Assembly (NCBI GenBank): GCA_027061865.1
Contig: JAMOVZ010000203.1
Span: forward strand, 1 to 10,347
DNA length: 10,347 nucleotides
Source of the DNA: Desulfobacterales bacterium
GTDB lineage: Bacteria; Desulfobacterota; DSM-4660; Desulfatiglandales; Desulfatiglandaceae
Direction of reading: 5' to 3'
A program made the translations under genes and the position numbers. Below, in pieces: positions 1-5,998 of the stretch; position 1 is the stretch's first letter; every line of letters begins with the position of its first letter. Below the pieces are notes generated by a model. The model was not told where the DNA came from. It saw only the letters and a list, made by a program, of their open reading frames with translations, and made no database searches.

Positions 1-2
1 CA

Positions 3-446
3 GATCAGTTAAAAAAGGAACACAAAGCAGACCCCATGCTATTGCCCTTTGCGCAGCTTTTGAGTTCCCTGGGCCGCTATATTGACAAATACAGGGGCAA
101 TGCAGATCCAGAAGCTATCAAGCTGGTTACTTCAACATTCGAGGCATTTGAAAAGGCACTTCAGGACAATTCCCTCTCCGCTAAAGAGAAGAAGCAGCTC
201 CTTGCGGCCCAGGTGGAAAAGTTTAAAAAACTCAAGAAAAAGATCTCTACAATCAAGAAAAAGGCGGCTGCCGGCCGCAAATCAGCTCCGCCCAAAAGGG
301 CAACAAAACCAAAAGCCGGGAAGGCAGCCTCTGCCAAGGCTCCGGATTCCCTGTTGGAGTCTATAAGAGAGATGATCAGGGAGGAATTTGATCGTTTCAG
401 GGGAGAGTTAAAGGCGATGCTTGAGCAGGCAGGGGGCCAAAAATAA
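3..446 (+). CDS. Lys/Ala-rich helical protein, 5' end probably outside the window
   Basis: I do not recognise this protein. The first ATG in the window is at 36 and would give 136 residues, but the frame stays open to base 3 and the upstream codons (reading DQLKKEHKADP) look like ordinary protein. The only purine-rich stretch before that ATG (AAGGA at 15-19) is about 16 bases away, too far for a good ribosome site. I therefore think the true start lies upstream; ATG 36 is the fallback. Counted from ATG 36, residues 1-60 are predicted helical, 61-103 form a Lys/Ala/Pro-rich, probably disordered linker resembling histone H1-like tails, and 104-131 form an amphipathic, probably coiled-coil helix. 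There is no signal peptide or membrane segment. It lies 18 bases before the next gene and is probably in its operon. A scaffold or nucleic-acid-binding role is possible from composition alone. Confidence 0.6.
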   Translation, partial: DQLKKEHKADPMLLPFAQLLSSLGRYIDKYRGNADPEAIKLVTSTFEAFEKALQDNSLSAKEKKQLLAAQVEKFKKLKKKISTIKKKAAAGRKSAPPKRATKPKAGKAASAKAPDSLLESIREMIREEFDRFRGELKAMLEQAGGQK

Positions 447-464
447 GAGTCGAGAGGGGCTTTC

Positions 465-932
465 ATGGCCAAAAAGGTATCCAAGAAGCTGTTAAACAGG
501 GTGTTTAGGCATGTGCATGGAGACGGGATGGGCGAGTTTTCCATGGACGGCAGTATGCTCAAGGTTCTGCTGGAACTCGATGGCAAGCGAAACTTTGGAG
601 ATGTGGCCTCACGTTTAGGAATGGCGCCGGAGGAATTGGTTCCCGTCATGAAAAAGCTATTAAGGCTCAATTTAATCGAGCCTCTGCCGGATACGGATTC
701 CATGGTGAACAATGATTTTTTTAAGGTGCTCTCAAGAGAACTGTCTTTGGCCGTGGGCCCCATTGCCGAATTCTTGATCGATGATGCCATCTCAGATCTG
801 GGGCATAGACGGGAGAGCTTTCCCAAGAAACATGCGGCAGAGCTGGTCGCCATGTTGGCAAGGCAGATAAAGAGGGCTGAGAAACAGATGACCTTTAAAA
901 AGATCATGCTCGAAAGAATCAAGACCTTATAG
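465..932 (+). CDS. small two-module protein: winged-helix-like N-terminus plus C-terminal helical domain
   Basis: A soluble basic protein of 155 residues. ATG 465 follows a purine-rich site (AGAGGGG, 453-459). Residues about 25-75 have the pattern of a small winged helix: a helix running into ELDGKRNFGDVASRLGM, then a recognition-like helix and a strand ending NLIEP. Modules of this type ('how much is left of the DG/x-V-x-D-I-A pattern') often accompany DUF4388 and roadblock proteins. Residues 85-155 (LSRELSLAVGPIAEFLID, then helices ending QMTFKKIML) resemble, from memory, the helical C-terminal module labelled DUF8082 that also follows some bacterial Ser/Thr kinases; that assignment is uncertain. 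No catalytic residues are evident. Its position ahead of a receptor and DUF4388 proteins suggests an adaptor role in signalling, which is inference. Confidence 0.8.
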   Translation: MAKKVSKKLLNRVFRHVHGDGMGEFSMDGSMLKVLLELDGKRNFGDVASRLGMAPEELVPVMKKLLRLNLIEPLPDTDSMVNNDFFKVLSRELSLAVGPIAEFLIDDAISDLGHRRESFPKKHAAELVAMLARQIKRAEKQMTFKKIMLERIKTL

Positions 933-1006
933 ATTCTTGCCGGGTAACAGGATTTGTTGACCCTGTTTTAGCTAAGATACAGACCTTAAATAAGGAGTGA
1001 AAGGCG

Positions 1007-2170
1007 ATGTTAGTGATTTGCGAGGAGTGTGGGCGGAAATATCAAGTGGATCCCTCGAAGATCAAGGGGGGGCATGCCAAGGTGAAATGCAAGGCGTGCA
1101 ACCATGTCTTCATCGTAAAAAAGGAGGAGAACATCCCTCCACCCATACCTGATGAAGAAACCACCCAATTGCGCACTGATCCGCCCCCGGGGACCGGAGA
1201 GGCTGGAGATGACGAAATAAGTCAAGATGAAAATAGGGAAGTGAATAAGCCTCAGGGGCCGGCAGGGATTACCGATACTCCACAACGAAGGCTCGGAATG
1301 AGAGCCAAGATGTTTATCCTTTTTTTCGTGATACCGCTTCTGTTGATGTCGGCAGCGGGCCTGTTTCATCTCAGGGGTGTGAAGCAGCTGTCGGTCTTAA
1401 TCACCAATGAGAGCGCTCACATAGTGAAAAATTTGGCCGAACAGATCATAGCTGAGAAGGCCGACTCGGTTGCAGCCCAAGTGCAGCTTTATCTCTTGGC
1501 CCATCCAAACCTCAAAAAGGAGGAGTTCAATAATCATGAGGAGTTCAAAAAGATTGCAGTTCAAAGGGTGGGTGAGACCGGCTATACGGCCCTGTATGAA
1601 CTCCCCGGCAAGGACGGTGTCTGGCGCACCTGGGCCCACGTGAATTCAAAGATAATCGGGATCGACATGAGCAACTTAAAGAAGCCCTTGGGAAAATATT
1701 TTGCGGGCTTTTGGAGGATTTTCACCGGGGTGAAGGGAAATAAGCCTTCAAAAGGCTATTATAATTGGAAGGACAAGGACGGAAGGATACGGCCTAAATT
1801 CATGGTTTGTAAACCCGTTGAAGGAACAAGGTACGTGGTTGCCGCCACAACGTATCTGGATGAGTTTACACGCCCTCTTAAGGAATTGGAGGAGAGGGCC
1901 CAACAGGTTACAACAAACATAAGGAACACCAGTATGGCCATCATGGCTGCCGCTCTTTTCTTGATCGCGGCGGTGGTTTCCCTTTACGGCCACAGGCTGG
2001 CAAGCAGGATAAAGACGCTCACGGACATTGCAGAACGGATCAGCGTCGGGGAACTGGATGCTGAAGTGGACGTGAGGTCCAAGGACGAACTTGGAGACTT
2101 GGCGGAGGCCATTTCCAGGATGCAAGAAAGCATAAAACTGTCCATCGAAAGGCTTCGCAGGCGGAGATAG
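1007..2170 (+). CDS. zinc-ribbon/Cache/HAMP membrane receptor lacking an output domain
   Basis: A 387-residue predicted inner-membrane sensor; ATG 1007 has AAGGAG nine bases upstream. Residues 1-38 are an MJ0042-type zinc ribbon with C5-x2-C8 and C28-x2-C31. A Pro/Asp/Glu-rich linker (40-95) follows. TM1 is about 101-120 and TM2 about 309-327. The segment between them is a periplasmic Cache-type sensor: VGETGYTALYE near 188-198 and a YYNWKDKDG ... VVAATTYLDEF stretch near 251-287 are typical. HAMP covers about 328-380 with ELGDLAEAISRM. The protein then stops at RLRRRR. No histidine kinase, GGDEF, EAL or methyl-accepting domain follows, so the signal must pass to another protein or back to the cytoplasmic zinc ribbon. 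In Myxococcus, a zinc ribbon of this kind in the gliding protein GltJ binds the GTPase MglA; a similar role here is speculative. Confidence 0.9.
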   Translation: MLVICEECGRKYQVDPSKIKGGHAKVKCKACNHVFIVKKEENIPPPIPDEETTQLRTDPPPGTGEAGDDEISQDENREVNKPQGPAGITDTPQRRLGMRAKMFILFFVIPLLLMSAAGLFHLRGVKQLSVLITNESAHIVKNLAEQIIAEKADSVAAQVQLYLLAHPNLKKEEFNNHEEFKKIAVQRVGETGYTALYELPGKDGVWRTWAHVNSKIIGIDMSNLKKPLGKYFAGFWRIFTGVKGNKPSKGYYNWKDKDGRIRPKFMVCKPVEGTRYVVAATTYLDEFTRPLKELEERAQQVTTNIRNTSMAIMAAALFLIAAVVSLYGHRLASRIKTLTDIAERISVGELDAEVDVRSKDELGDLAEAISRMQESIKLSIERLRRRR

Positions 2171-2190
2171 TCTCACAGATAGAGCTTTGC

Positions 2191-2200
2191 AAGGGGGTGA
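2191..2200 (+). promoter_or_regulatory. ribosome binding site that sets the start at 2203
   Basis: AAGGGGGTGA matches the ideal AAGGAGGTGA in nine of ten positions. It sits correctly for ATG 2203 (five bases after the core). A GTG at 2197 lies inside this site and has no ribosome site of its own, so it is rejected as the start. Confidence 0.7.
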
Positions 2201-2202
2201 GG

Positions 2203-3180
2203 ATGTTCTTGATACCAAAGGAAAAGCCGGTCGTTGAGAAGCTGAACAGCTATTATCTCCAATTGCAAAAGATGTTCGAACATTACCAAGGCGAGCTGGG
2301 TTGCGGTGCAACCCACTTCCGGTCACCCTTTGCAGAAGGGATCATATTCTTCGACAAGGACGATTTGCTAAACGGCATTTACAGGGACGGGACAGTGGTG
2401 CTCAGGGGAAGGAAGGCGGTGGATACGCTGCTGGAGGCTGTAAATGATTACAATTTTACTATTGATATCTATCAGCTTAGCCCTTCATGTATATATTTTT
2501 GGGCCACCACTCCGGAGGCCCGGGAACTCTACAAAGACCTTACCTCTGAGTTCACTAATCTCGATGGCTTAATAGAAAAGATGAAGGCCGAAGAGCTTAC
2601 TGGATTTATAAATGTGTCGCTGAAGAACGGATCCACCGGAGCCCTCATATTCTTTAATGGTGGGAAGATTGTAGGGGGATCGTATTCTTGGGATACGGGT
2701 GGTAATGAACAGGAGGCCTTGAAAGTATTAATAGAAAAAAGCAAGGAAGTGGGCGGGATATTTCATGTAAGCAAGATCGTCCCGGGCGCTAAGGGCACTG
2801 AAGCCCAGGTGGAAGGCGGCAACAAAAGGTGTTCTTGGCATGTGCTGGCTGCCCTCGAAGAGTTGCTCACGGCCCTTGAAGATGTCTTGAAGGGGAGAAG
2901 GGATCTGCGGAAGGATTTCAGAACCCTGCTCAAGAAAAAGTTCCTGGAAAAGGCAGACAAATATAGCTTCTTGGATCCATTTGCAGGCGAGTTCGATTAT
3001 TCCAACAGGAAAATCACTTTTCTGGGGGAAGCAGGAGATGAAGAGGTGGCCCGCGGGGTTGTGGAGTCGGTGAAAGAATTGGCTGCTGAACTGGGTGTTG
3101 AACAGGCCCTTCGCCCCTCTCTTGAGGCTTGGAAAGAGCAGTATGGAAGGACTCTTTCAAAGTTCAACATCAGCCTGTAG
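2203..3180 (+). CDS. protein with two DUF4388-like units and a C-terminal helical domain
   Basis: A soluble protein of 325 residues from ATG 2203. I see two units of the same pattern. The first runs about 30-95 (YQGELGCG, GIIFFDKDDLLNGIYRDG, then a helix and FTIDIYQL). The second runs about 125-195 (LTGFINVSLKNG, GALIFFNGGKIVGGSYSW, then a helix and GIFHVSKI). In each, a Gly precedes a strand, then I/L-x-F-F, then G-x-Y, then an Ala/Leu-rich helix and a closing strand. This is the layout of DUF4388 (PATAN-type) domains, which act in bacterial signalling as protein-interaction modules. The C-terminus (about 205-325) is helical with a short strand pair around LDPFAGEFDYSNRKITFLG and ends in an FNISL strand. 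No enzyme motif is visible. It begins 32 bases after the receptor and ends 15 before the response regulator, so a scaffold between them is plausible. Confidence 0.82.
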   Translation: MFLIPKEKPVVEKLNSYYLQLQKMFEHYQGELGCGATHFRSPFAEGIIFFDKDDLLNGIYRDGTVVLRGRKAVDTLLEAVNDYNFTIDIYQLSPSCIYFWATTPEARELYKDLTSEFTNLDGLIEKMKAEELTGFINVSLKNGSTGALIFFNGGKIVGGSYSWDTGGNEQEALKVLIEKSKEVGGIFHVSKIVPGAKGTEAQVEGGNKRCSWHVLAALEELLTALEDVLKGRRDLRKDFRTLLKKKFLEKADKYSFLDPFAGEFDYSNRKITFLGEAGDEEVARGVVESVKELAAELGVEQALRPSLEAWKEQYGRTLSKFNISL

Positions 3181-3195
3181 AGCAGAGACATATGT

Positions 3196-4239
3196 ATGAA
3201 GAAGAGCATACTGATAGTAGATGACGACAAAAAACTTCTTGCCTCGCTGAAAGAGGGCCTCGATGGCCACAAAGGCAAGTACCGGGTCCTTACCGTTTCA
3301 AACGGGAGAAAGGCAATTAATGTATTGAAAACCAGGGATGTCTCCGTGGTGGTCACTGACCTCAAGATGCCCGAGATAAACGGCATAAATCTGTTGAGCT
3401 ATATTTCCACCAGATTCCCAGACATCCCGGTGATCGTGATGACGGCCTACGGCACTTCAAATACTGAAAAATTGGTGAGAAATGAGGGCGCTTCGGATTA
3501 TCTCAAAAAGCCTTTCAAACTCAAGGCCTTAATATCCTCTCTAGAAGGGATTTTGAAAAGACAGGTCGAAGGCGGGGAGCTCCACAACGTATCGCCTGCC
3601 ATGTTCCTTCAACTCCTGGAGGTGGAGCAGCGCACCTGCACGGTGCGTGTGATTGAAAACAAGAGCCACAAGGAGGGAGTCCTGTTTTTTAAGGAGGGCT
3701 TTTTGATAGACGCACGGCTAAGTGGCCTTTTCGGTGAAAAGGCCGCCTATGAGATCCTTTCATGGGAGAAGACCTCTTTGGCCATAGAAAACCAATGTCG
3801 GGCTAAAAAGAAAAGGATCCAAGGGGATTTGCAGGCCCTGATACTTGAGGCCATGAGGCTGAAGGATGAAAAAAGAAGCGTGCAGCACCCAGAGGCCCCT
3901 GAGGGTGCCCCTGGGGATGGGAGGGATGAGGAAGTTATAGTTGTCGGTGGCGAGGAAGGCCAAGAGCCGGACGGGCTAGAGGTTGTGAGGAAGAGGGTTG
4001 CCCCTATCTTGGGAGGCAATGGGTTTGTTCGGCCCTACCGGGACAGCTCTTGGAACAGCCTTGTGGCACAGGCCACCAGAATAGGGGCCTTTTTTGAGGC
4101 AGGAGACCTAAAGGCGGGTTTTATAAATCGAAATGAACAGAACAGTTACTTGCTCCTTCCAGGGCATCAGACCATTGTGGTGGAAGTGGCACTTGATTGT
4201 CCCAGGGACAGGCTGCTCAAGATGCTTAGCAAAGACTGA
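3196..4239 (+). CDS. response regulator: REC + DUF4388 + roadblock-like tail
   Basis: A 347-residue cytoplasmic regulator. REC covers about 3-122: acidic D9-D11, phospho-acceptor D55 (VVTDLKMPEING), T83 (VMTAYG) and K105-P106 (YLKKPF) are all present, so it should be phosphorylatable. DUF4388 covers about 128-222 (LHNVSPAMFLQLLE, GVLFFKEGFLIDA, GEKAAYEILSW). An acidic, Gly/Pro-rich, probably disordered linker spans 223-262. Residues about 266-347 look roadblock/LC7-like and parallel the protein encoded just downstream (see findings). There is no DNA-binding, HD-GYP or cyclase output, so it likely works by protein contact. ATG 3196 has only a weak ribosome site and starts 15 bases after the previous stop, suggesting translational coupling; an out-of-frame ATG at 3192 is not used. 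The partner kinase is not in the window. Confidence 0.93.
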   Translation: MKKSILIVDDDKKLLASLKEGLDGHKGKYRVLTVSNGRKAINVLKTRDVSVVVTDLKMPEINGINLLSYISTRFPDIPVIVMTAYGTSNTEKLVRNEGASDYLKKPFKLKALISSLEGILKRQVEGGELHNVSPAMFLQLLEVEQRTCTVRVIENKSHKEGVLFFKEGFLIDARLSGLFGEKAAYEILSWEKTSLAIENQCRAKKKRIQGDLQALILEAMRLKDEKRSVQHPEAPEGAPGDGRDEEVIVVGGEEGQEPDGLEVVRKRVAPILGGNGFVRPYRDSSWNSLVAQATRIGAFFEAGDLKAGFINRNEQNSYLLLPGHQTIVVEVALDCPRDRLLKMLSKD

Positions 4240-4251
4240 CGGGCAGGGATT

Positions 4252-4617
4252 ATGGTTACTTTGAAAGAATTCTTTGCCGATATTATGGATGTGGAAGGGG
4301 TCGAAGGCCTTATTCTTTTTTCCAGGCAAGGGGAGATATTACATAAGGAATTTAGAAATGAGGAGTCATTCGAGCCTGAAAGCAGAGATTGGTGGGGCCT
4401 TTTTATTTATACCCTGGATGGCATTGAAGAGGCAGATTTCGTTTTCAGAAAAAAGTGGCTGTATATCCGCAAGACCAATAATGGCTACCTGTTTGTCTTG
4501 GCTAAGAGGGGTGCCCCAGTTGCCATGGTCAGGCTAAACTGCGACATCCTGTTGCCAAACCTCCAAGATATGGAGGGACAGAAAGGATGGGGGCGTTTCT
4601 TTAGGAGAAACAAATAA
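4252..4617 (+). CDS. roadblock/LC7-like protein
   Basis: A single-domain protein of 121 residues, close to the usual length of bacterial roadblock (MglB-like) proteins. It opens with a helix and the typical VEGVEGLILFSRQGEIL (about 14-30: helix, strand, turn, strand). A helix follows around WWGLFIYTLDGI (47-58), then strands ADFVFRKKWLYIRK and GYLFVLAKR, and a last helix-like segment AMVRLNCDILLPNL. The tail KGWGRFFRRNK is basic. Roadblock proteins dimerise and commonly bind or activate small Ras-like GTPases such as MglA; the GTPase would have to be outside this window. A short purine-rich site (GGGCAGGGA) lies directly before ATG 4252, 12 bases after the preceding stop. The family call rests on pattern and context; sequence similarity in roadblock domains is always low. 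Confidence 0.75.
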   Translation: MVTLKEFFADIMDVEGVEGLILFSRQGEILHKEFRNEESFEPESRDWWGLFIYTLDGIEEADFVFRKKWLYIRKTNNGYLFVLAKRGAPVAMVRLNCDILLPNLQDMEGQKGWGRFFRRNK

Positions 4618-4620
4618 GGC

Positions 4621-4625
4621 GGAGG
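4621..4625 (+). promoter_or_regulatory. ribosome binding site supporting a GTG start at 4632
   Basis: GGAGG, six bases before GTG 4632, fits a GTG start for the TPR-PilZ gene. It lies immediately after the stop of the roadblock-like gene, so no promoter is needed between the two. Confidence 0.65.
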
Positions 4626-4631
4626 CACCAA

Positions 4632-5648
4632 GTGGGAGATTTTTCCACCAGTATTAATGAGGCTGAAGTTTATAAGTCCATGGGGCTCTTGGAAGAGGCC
4701 ATGGGAGTGTACCGGCGTCTGCTTGCCGACTCTGAGGCATTGGGGCCCGAAGAAGAACAGGCCATAAGGGAGAAACTTGAAGAAATTCAGAAGGATCTGG
4801 AGGATCAGGAGGAAAGGGGTGAGGAGGGGGTTTCAAAGGAAGAAATAACCGTTATCAAGGAGTCCCTCTCTGCCCAGGACAATGTCCAGACGATTTTGGA
4901 TGCGGCCTTTGCCTTCAAGGAGTTAGGGCTTTATGAGGAGGCAGTGGGTGAGTATACAAGGCTCTTTGGAATGGATTATCCGGGTGAAAAAGTCATACCC
5001 GAGATAGCCAAGTGCCTCATGAAGCTCCACTCGCCGGAAAAGGCCTCTGAAGCGGCGGTGAACATTATCGAATCCCAAGCCCTGGAAGGAAGGAAGGAGG
5101 CCCAGCTCAAGTTCCGCCTTGGCGTGGAGATGGAAAAGGTGGGACACCCTGAACTGGCCATAAAGCTTTACAAGTCCGCCCTTGCCCTTGACCCAAAAGA
5201 GAATCGAATAAAGAATCGCCTTGTAGTCCTGGAAAAGCGTCAGGAAAATGCGCCTGGAAAAAGAGAAGACAAACCTGCCAAATCTGGCCCCGAGGTCAAG
5301 GACAGAAGAAGAGAAGAAAGATTCATCCCCAAGATCCCAGAGTTCGTCTTTGTAGAGTTTGAATTACCTGATGGGCCTCTCAAGGGCAAGATTATGAGAT
5401 TGCAGGTGCTCAATTACTCAAAGCACGGGCTGGCGCTCCTTGTCACTGGCAAAGACAAGAAGTTGCTCGAGCTGCTCAAGCCAGGTGACAAGATAAAAAA
5501 TGTGGCCTTCTATGCCCGTTGGGCCATAATAAAGGTAGAAGTCCTCATCAAACACATCACCCGCTTGGAAGATGGCTTTCACAAAGGGCATTACATAATC
5601 GGAGTGGAATCAGACGAAATTATTGAAAGTTCCAGGGCGTTGAGCTAA
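4632..5648 (+). CDS. TPR-PilZ protein, probable c-di-GMP effector
   Basis: A soluble protein of 338 residues that starts at GTG 4632, chosen because of a well-placed GGAGG. The N-terminal half carries TPR-like helical hairpins at about 8-35 (YKSMGLLEEAMGVYRRLL), 88-112 (AFKELGLYEEAVGEYTRLF) and 158-190 (LGVEMEKVGHPELAIKLYKSALALDP), joined by an acidic helical spacer. A Lys/Glu/Pro linker (202-224) leads into a PilZ domain at about 225-332. Both c-di-GMP-binding signatures are there: an R-x3-R (R226 and R230, in RRREER) and N-x-S-x2-G (N261, S263, G266, in NYSKHGLAL). PilZ domains bind c-di-GMP and change partner contacts, often controlling motility, exopolysaccharide or adhesion; TPRs supply the partner surface. 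As the last of the signalling genes it is the likeliest output of the module. No cyclase or phosphodiesterase is encoded nearby. Confidence 0.9.
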   Translation: MGDFSTSINEAEVYKSMGLLEEAMGVYRRLLADSEALGPEEEQAIREKLEEIQKDLEDQEERGEEGVSKEEITVIKESLSAQDNVQTILDAAFAFKELGLYEEAVGEYTRLFGMDYPGEKVIPEIAKCLMKLHSPEKASEAAVNIIESQALEGRKEAQLKFRLGVEMEKVGHPELAIKLYKSALALDPKENRIKNRLVVLEKRQENAPGKREDKPAKSGPEVKDRRREERFIPKIPEFVFVEFELPDGPLKGKIMRLQVLNYSKHGLALLVTGKDKKLLELLKPGDKIKNVAFYARWAIIKVEVLIKHITRLEDGFHKGHYIIGVESDEIIESSRALS

Positions 5649-5650
5649 TC

Positions 5651-5668
5651 TGAGGGCATTATCCCTCA
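5651..5668 (+). other. perfect 6-bp hairpin right after the PilZ gene stop
   Basis: TGAGGG (5651-5656) and CCCTCA (5663-5668) form a perfect stem with a six-base loop, two bases after the TAA. No T-run follows, so it is not a convincing intrinsic terminator. It could instead partly protect the upstream mRNA or weaken read-through into the HNH gene. Confidence 0.4.
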
Positions 5669-5677
5669 AATACCTTA

Positions 5678-5998
5678 ATGCCTTGGGATGAAATGGTTTT
5701 TTACCCAGATCATATAAGTGAACAACAGATACGGCGGGAAAAGGAGAAGGCCAGGAGGCTGAGGAGGTCGCAGTGGTGGTACCGCAAGATCCACCAGGGG
5801 GTTTGTTATTACTGCGGCCGCCAGGTGGGAAGGGCAAATCTCACCATGGATCACATTGTTCCCCTCAGCAGGGGTGGGAAGAGCAAGAAGGGAAATTTGG
5901 TTCCAGCCTGCAAGAGCTGCAACAACAAGAAAAAATATCTGTTGCCTGTGGAGTGGGATGAATACCTGGCTTATTTAAGGAGGCTTGATGGCTCTTAG
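5678..5998 (+). CDS. small HNH endonuclease-family protein
   Basis: A basic protein of 106 residues. Its N-terminus is a charged helix (IRREKEKARRLRRSQWW), followed by a compact HNH fold with a structural zinc site: C43-x2-C46 (CYYCGRQ) and C78-x2-C81 (CKSC). The HNH residues are H59 (TMDHIVPLSRGG), N73 (KGNLVPAC) and N82/N83 (CNNKKK). All metal-binding and catalytic positions look intact, so nuclease activity is plausible. Short stand-alone HNH proteins of this kind occur widely in Desulfobacterota with no known role. ATG 5678 has no ribosome site; the in-frame ATG 5693 (101 residues, MVFYPDHIS) follows GGGATGA and may be the real start. It lies 29 bases after the PilZ gene and may be co-transcribed. 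Nothing here (no partner methylase, toxin or integrase) indicates restriction or mobility. Confidence 0.87.
   Translation: MPWDEMVFYPDHISEQQIRREKEKARRLRRSQWWYRKIHQGVCYYCGRQVGRANLTMDHIVPLSRGGKSKKGNLVPACKSCNNKKKYLLPVEWDEYLAYLRRLDGS

Noticed and set aside
161..922. Long open frame of 253 codons on the minus strand
   Set aside because: It lies opposite two plus-strand genes with good ribosome sites and sensible protein patterns, and its Ser/Leu/Phe-rich translation is typical of an antisense shadow.
942..970. Possible terminator between 932 and 1007 (AACAGG/CCTGTT with TTTT)
   Set aside because: The stem is only six bases and A/T-rich with a ten-base loop, and an alternative GGGT/ACCC pairing competes. 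It is too weak to split the operon with confidence.
1748..2326. Open frame of 192 codons on the minus strand
   Set aside because: It runs antisense across the end of the receptor gene and the start of the DUF4388-like gene, has no motif, and its composition is shadow-like.
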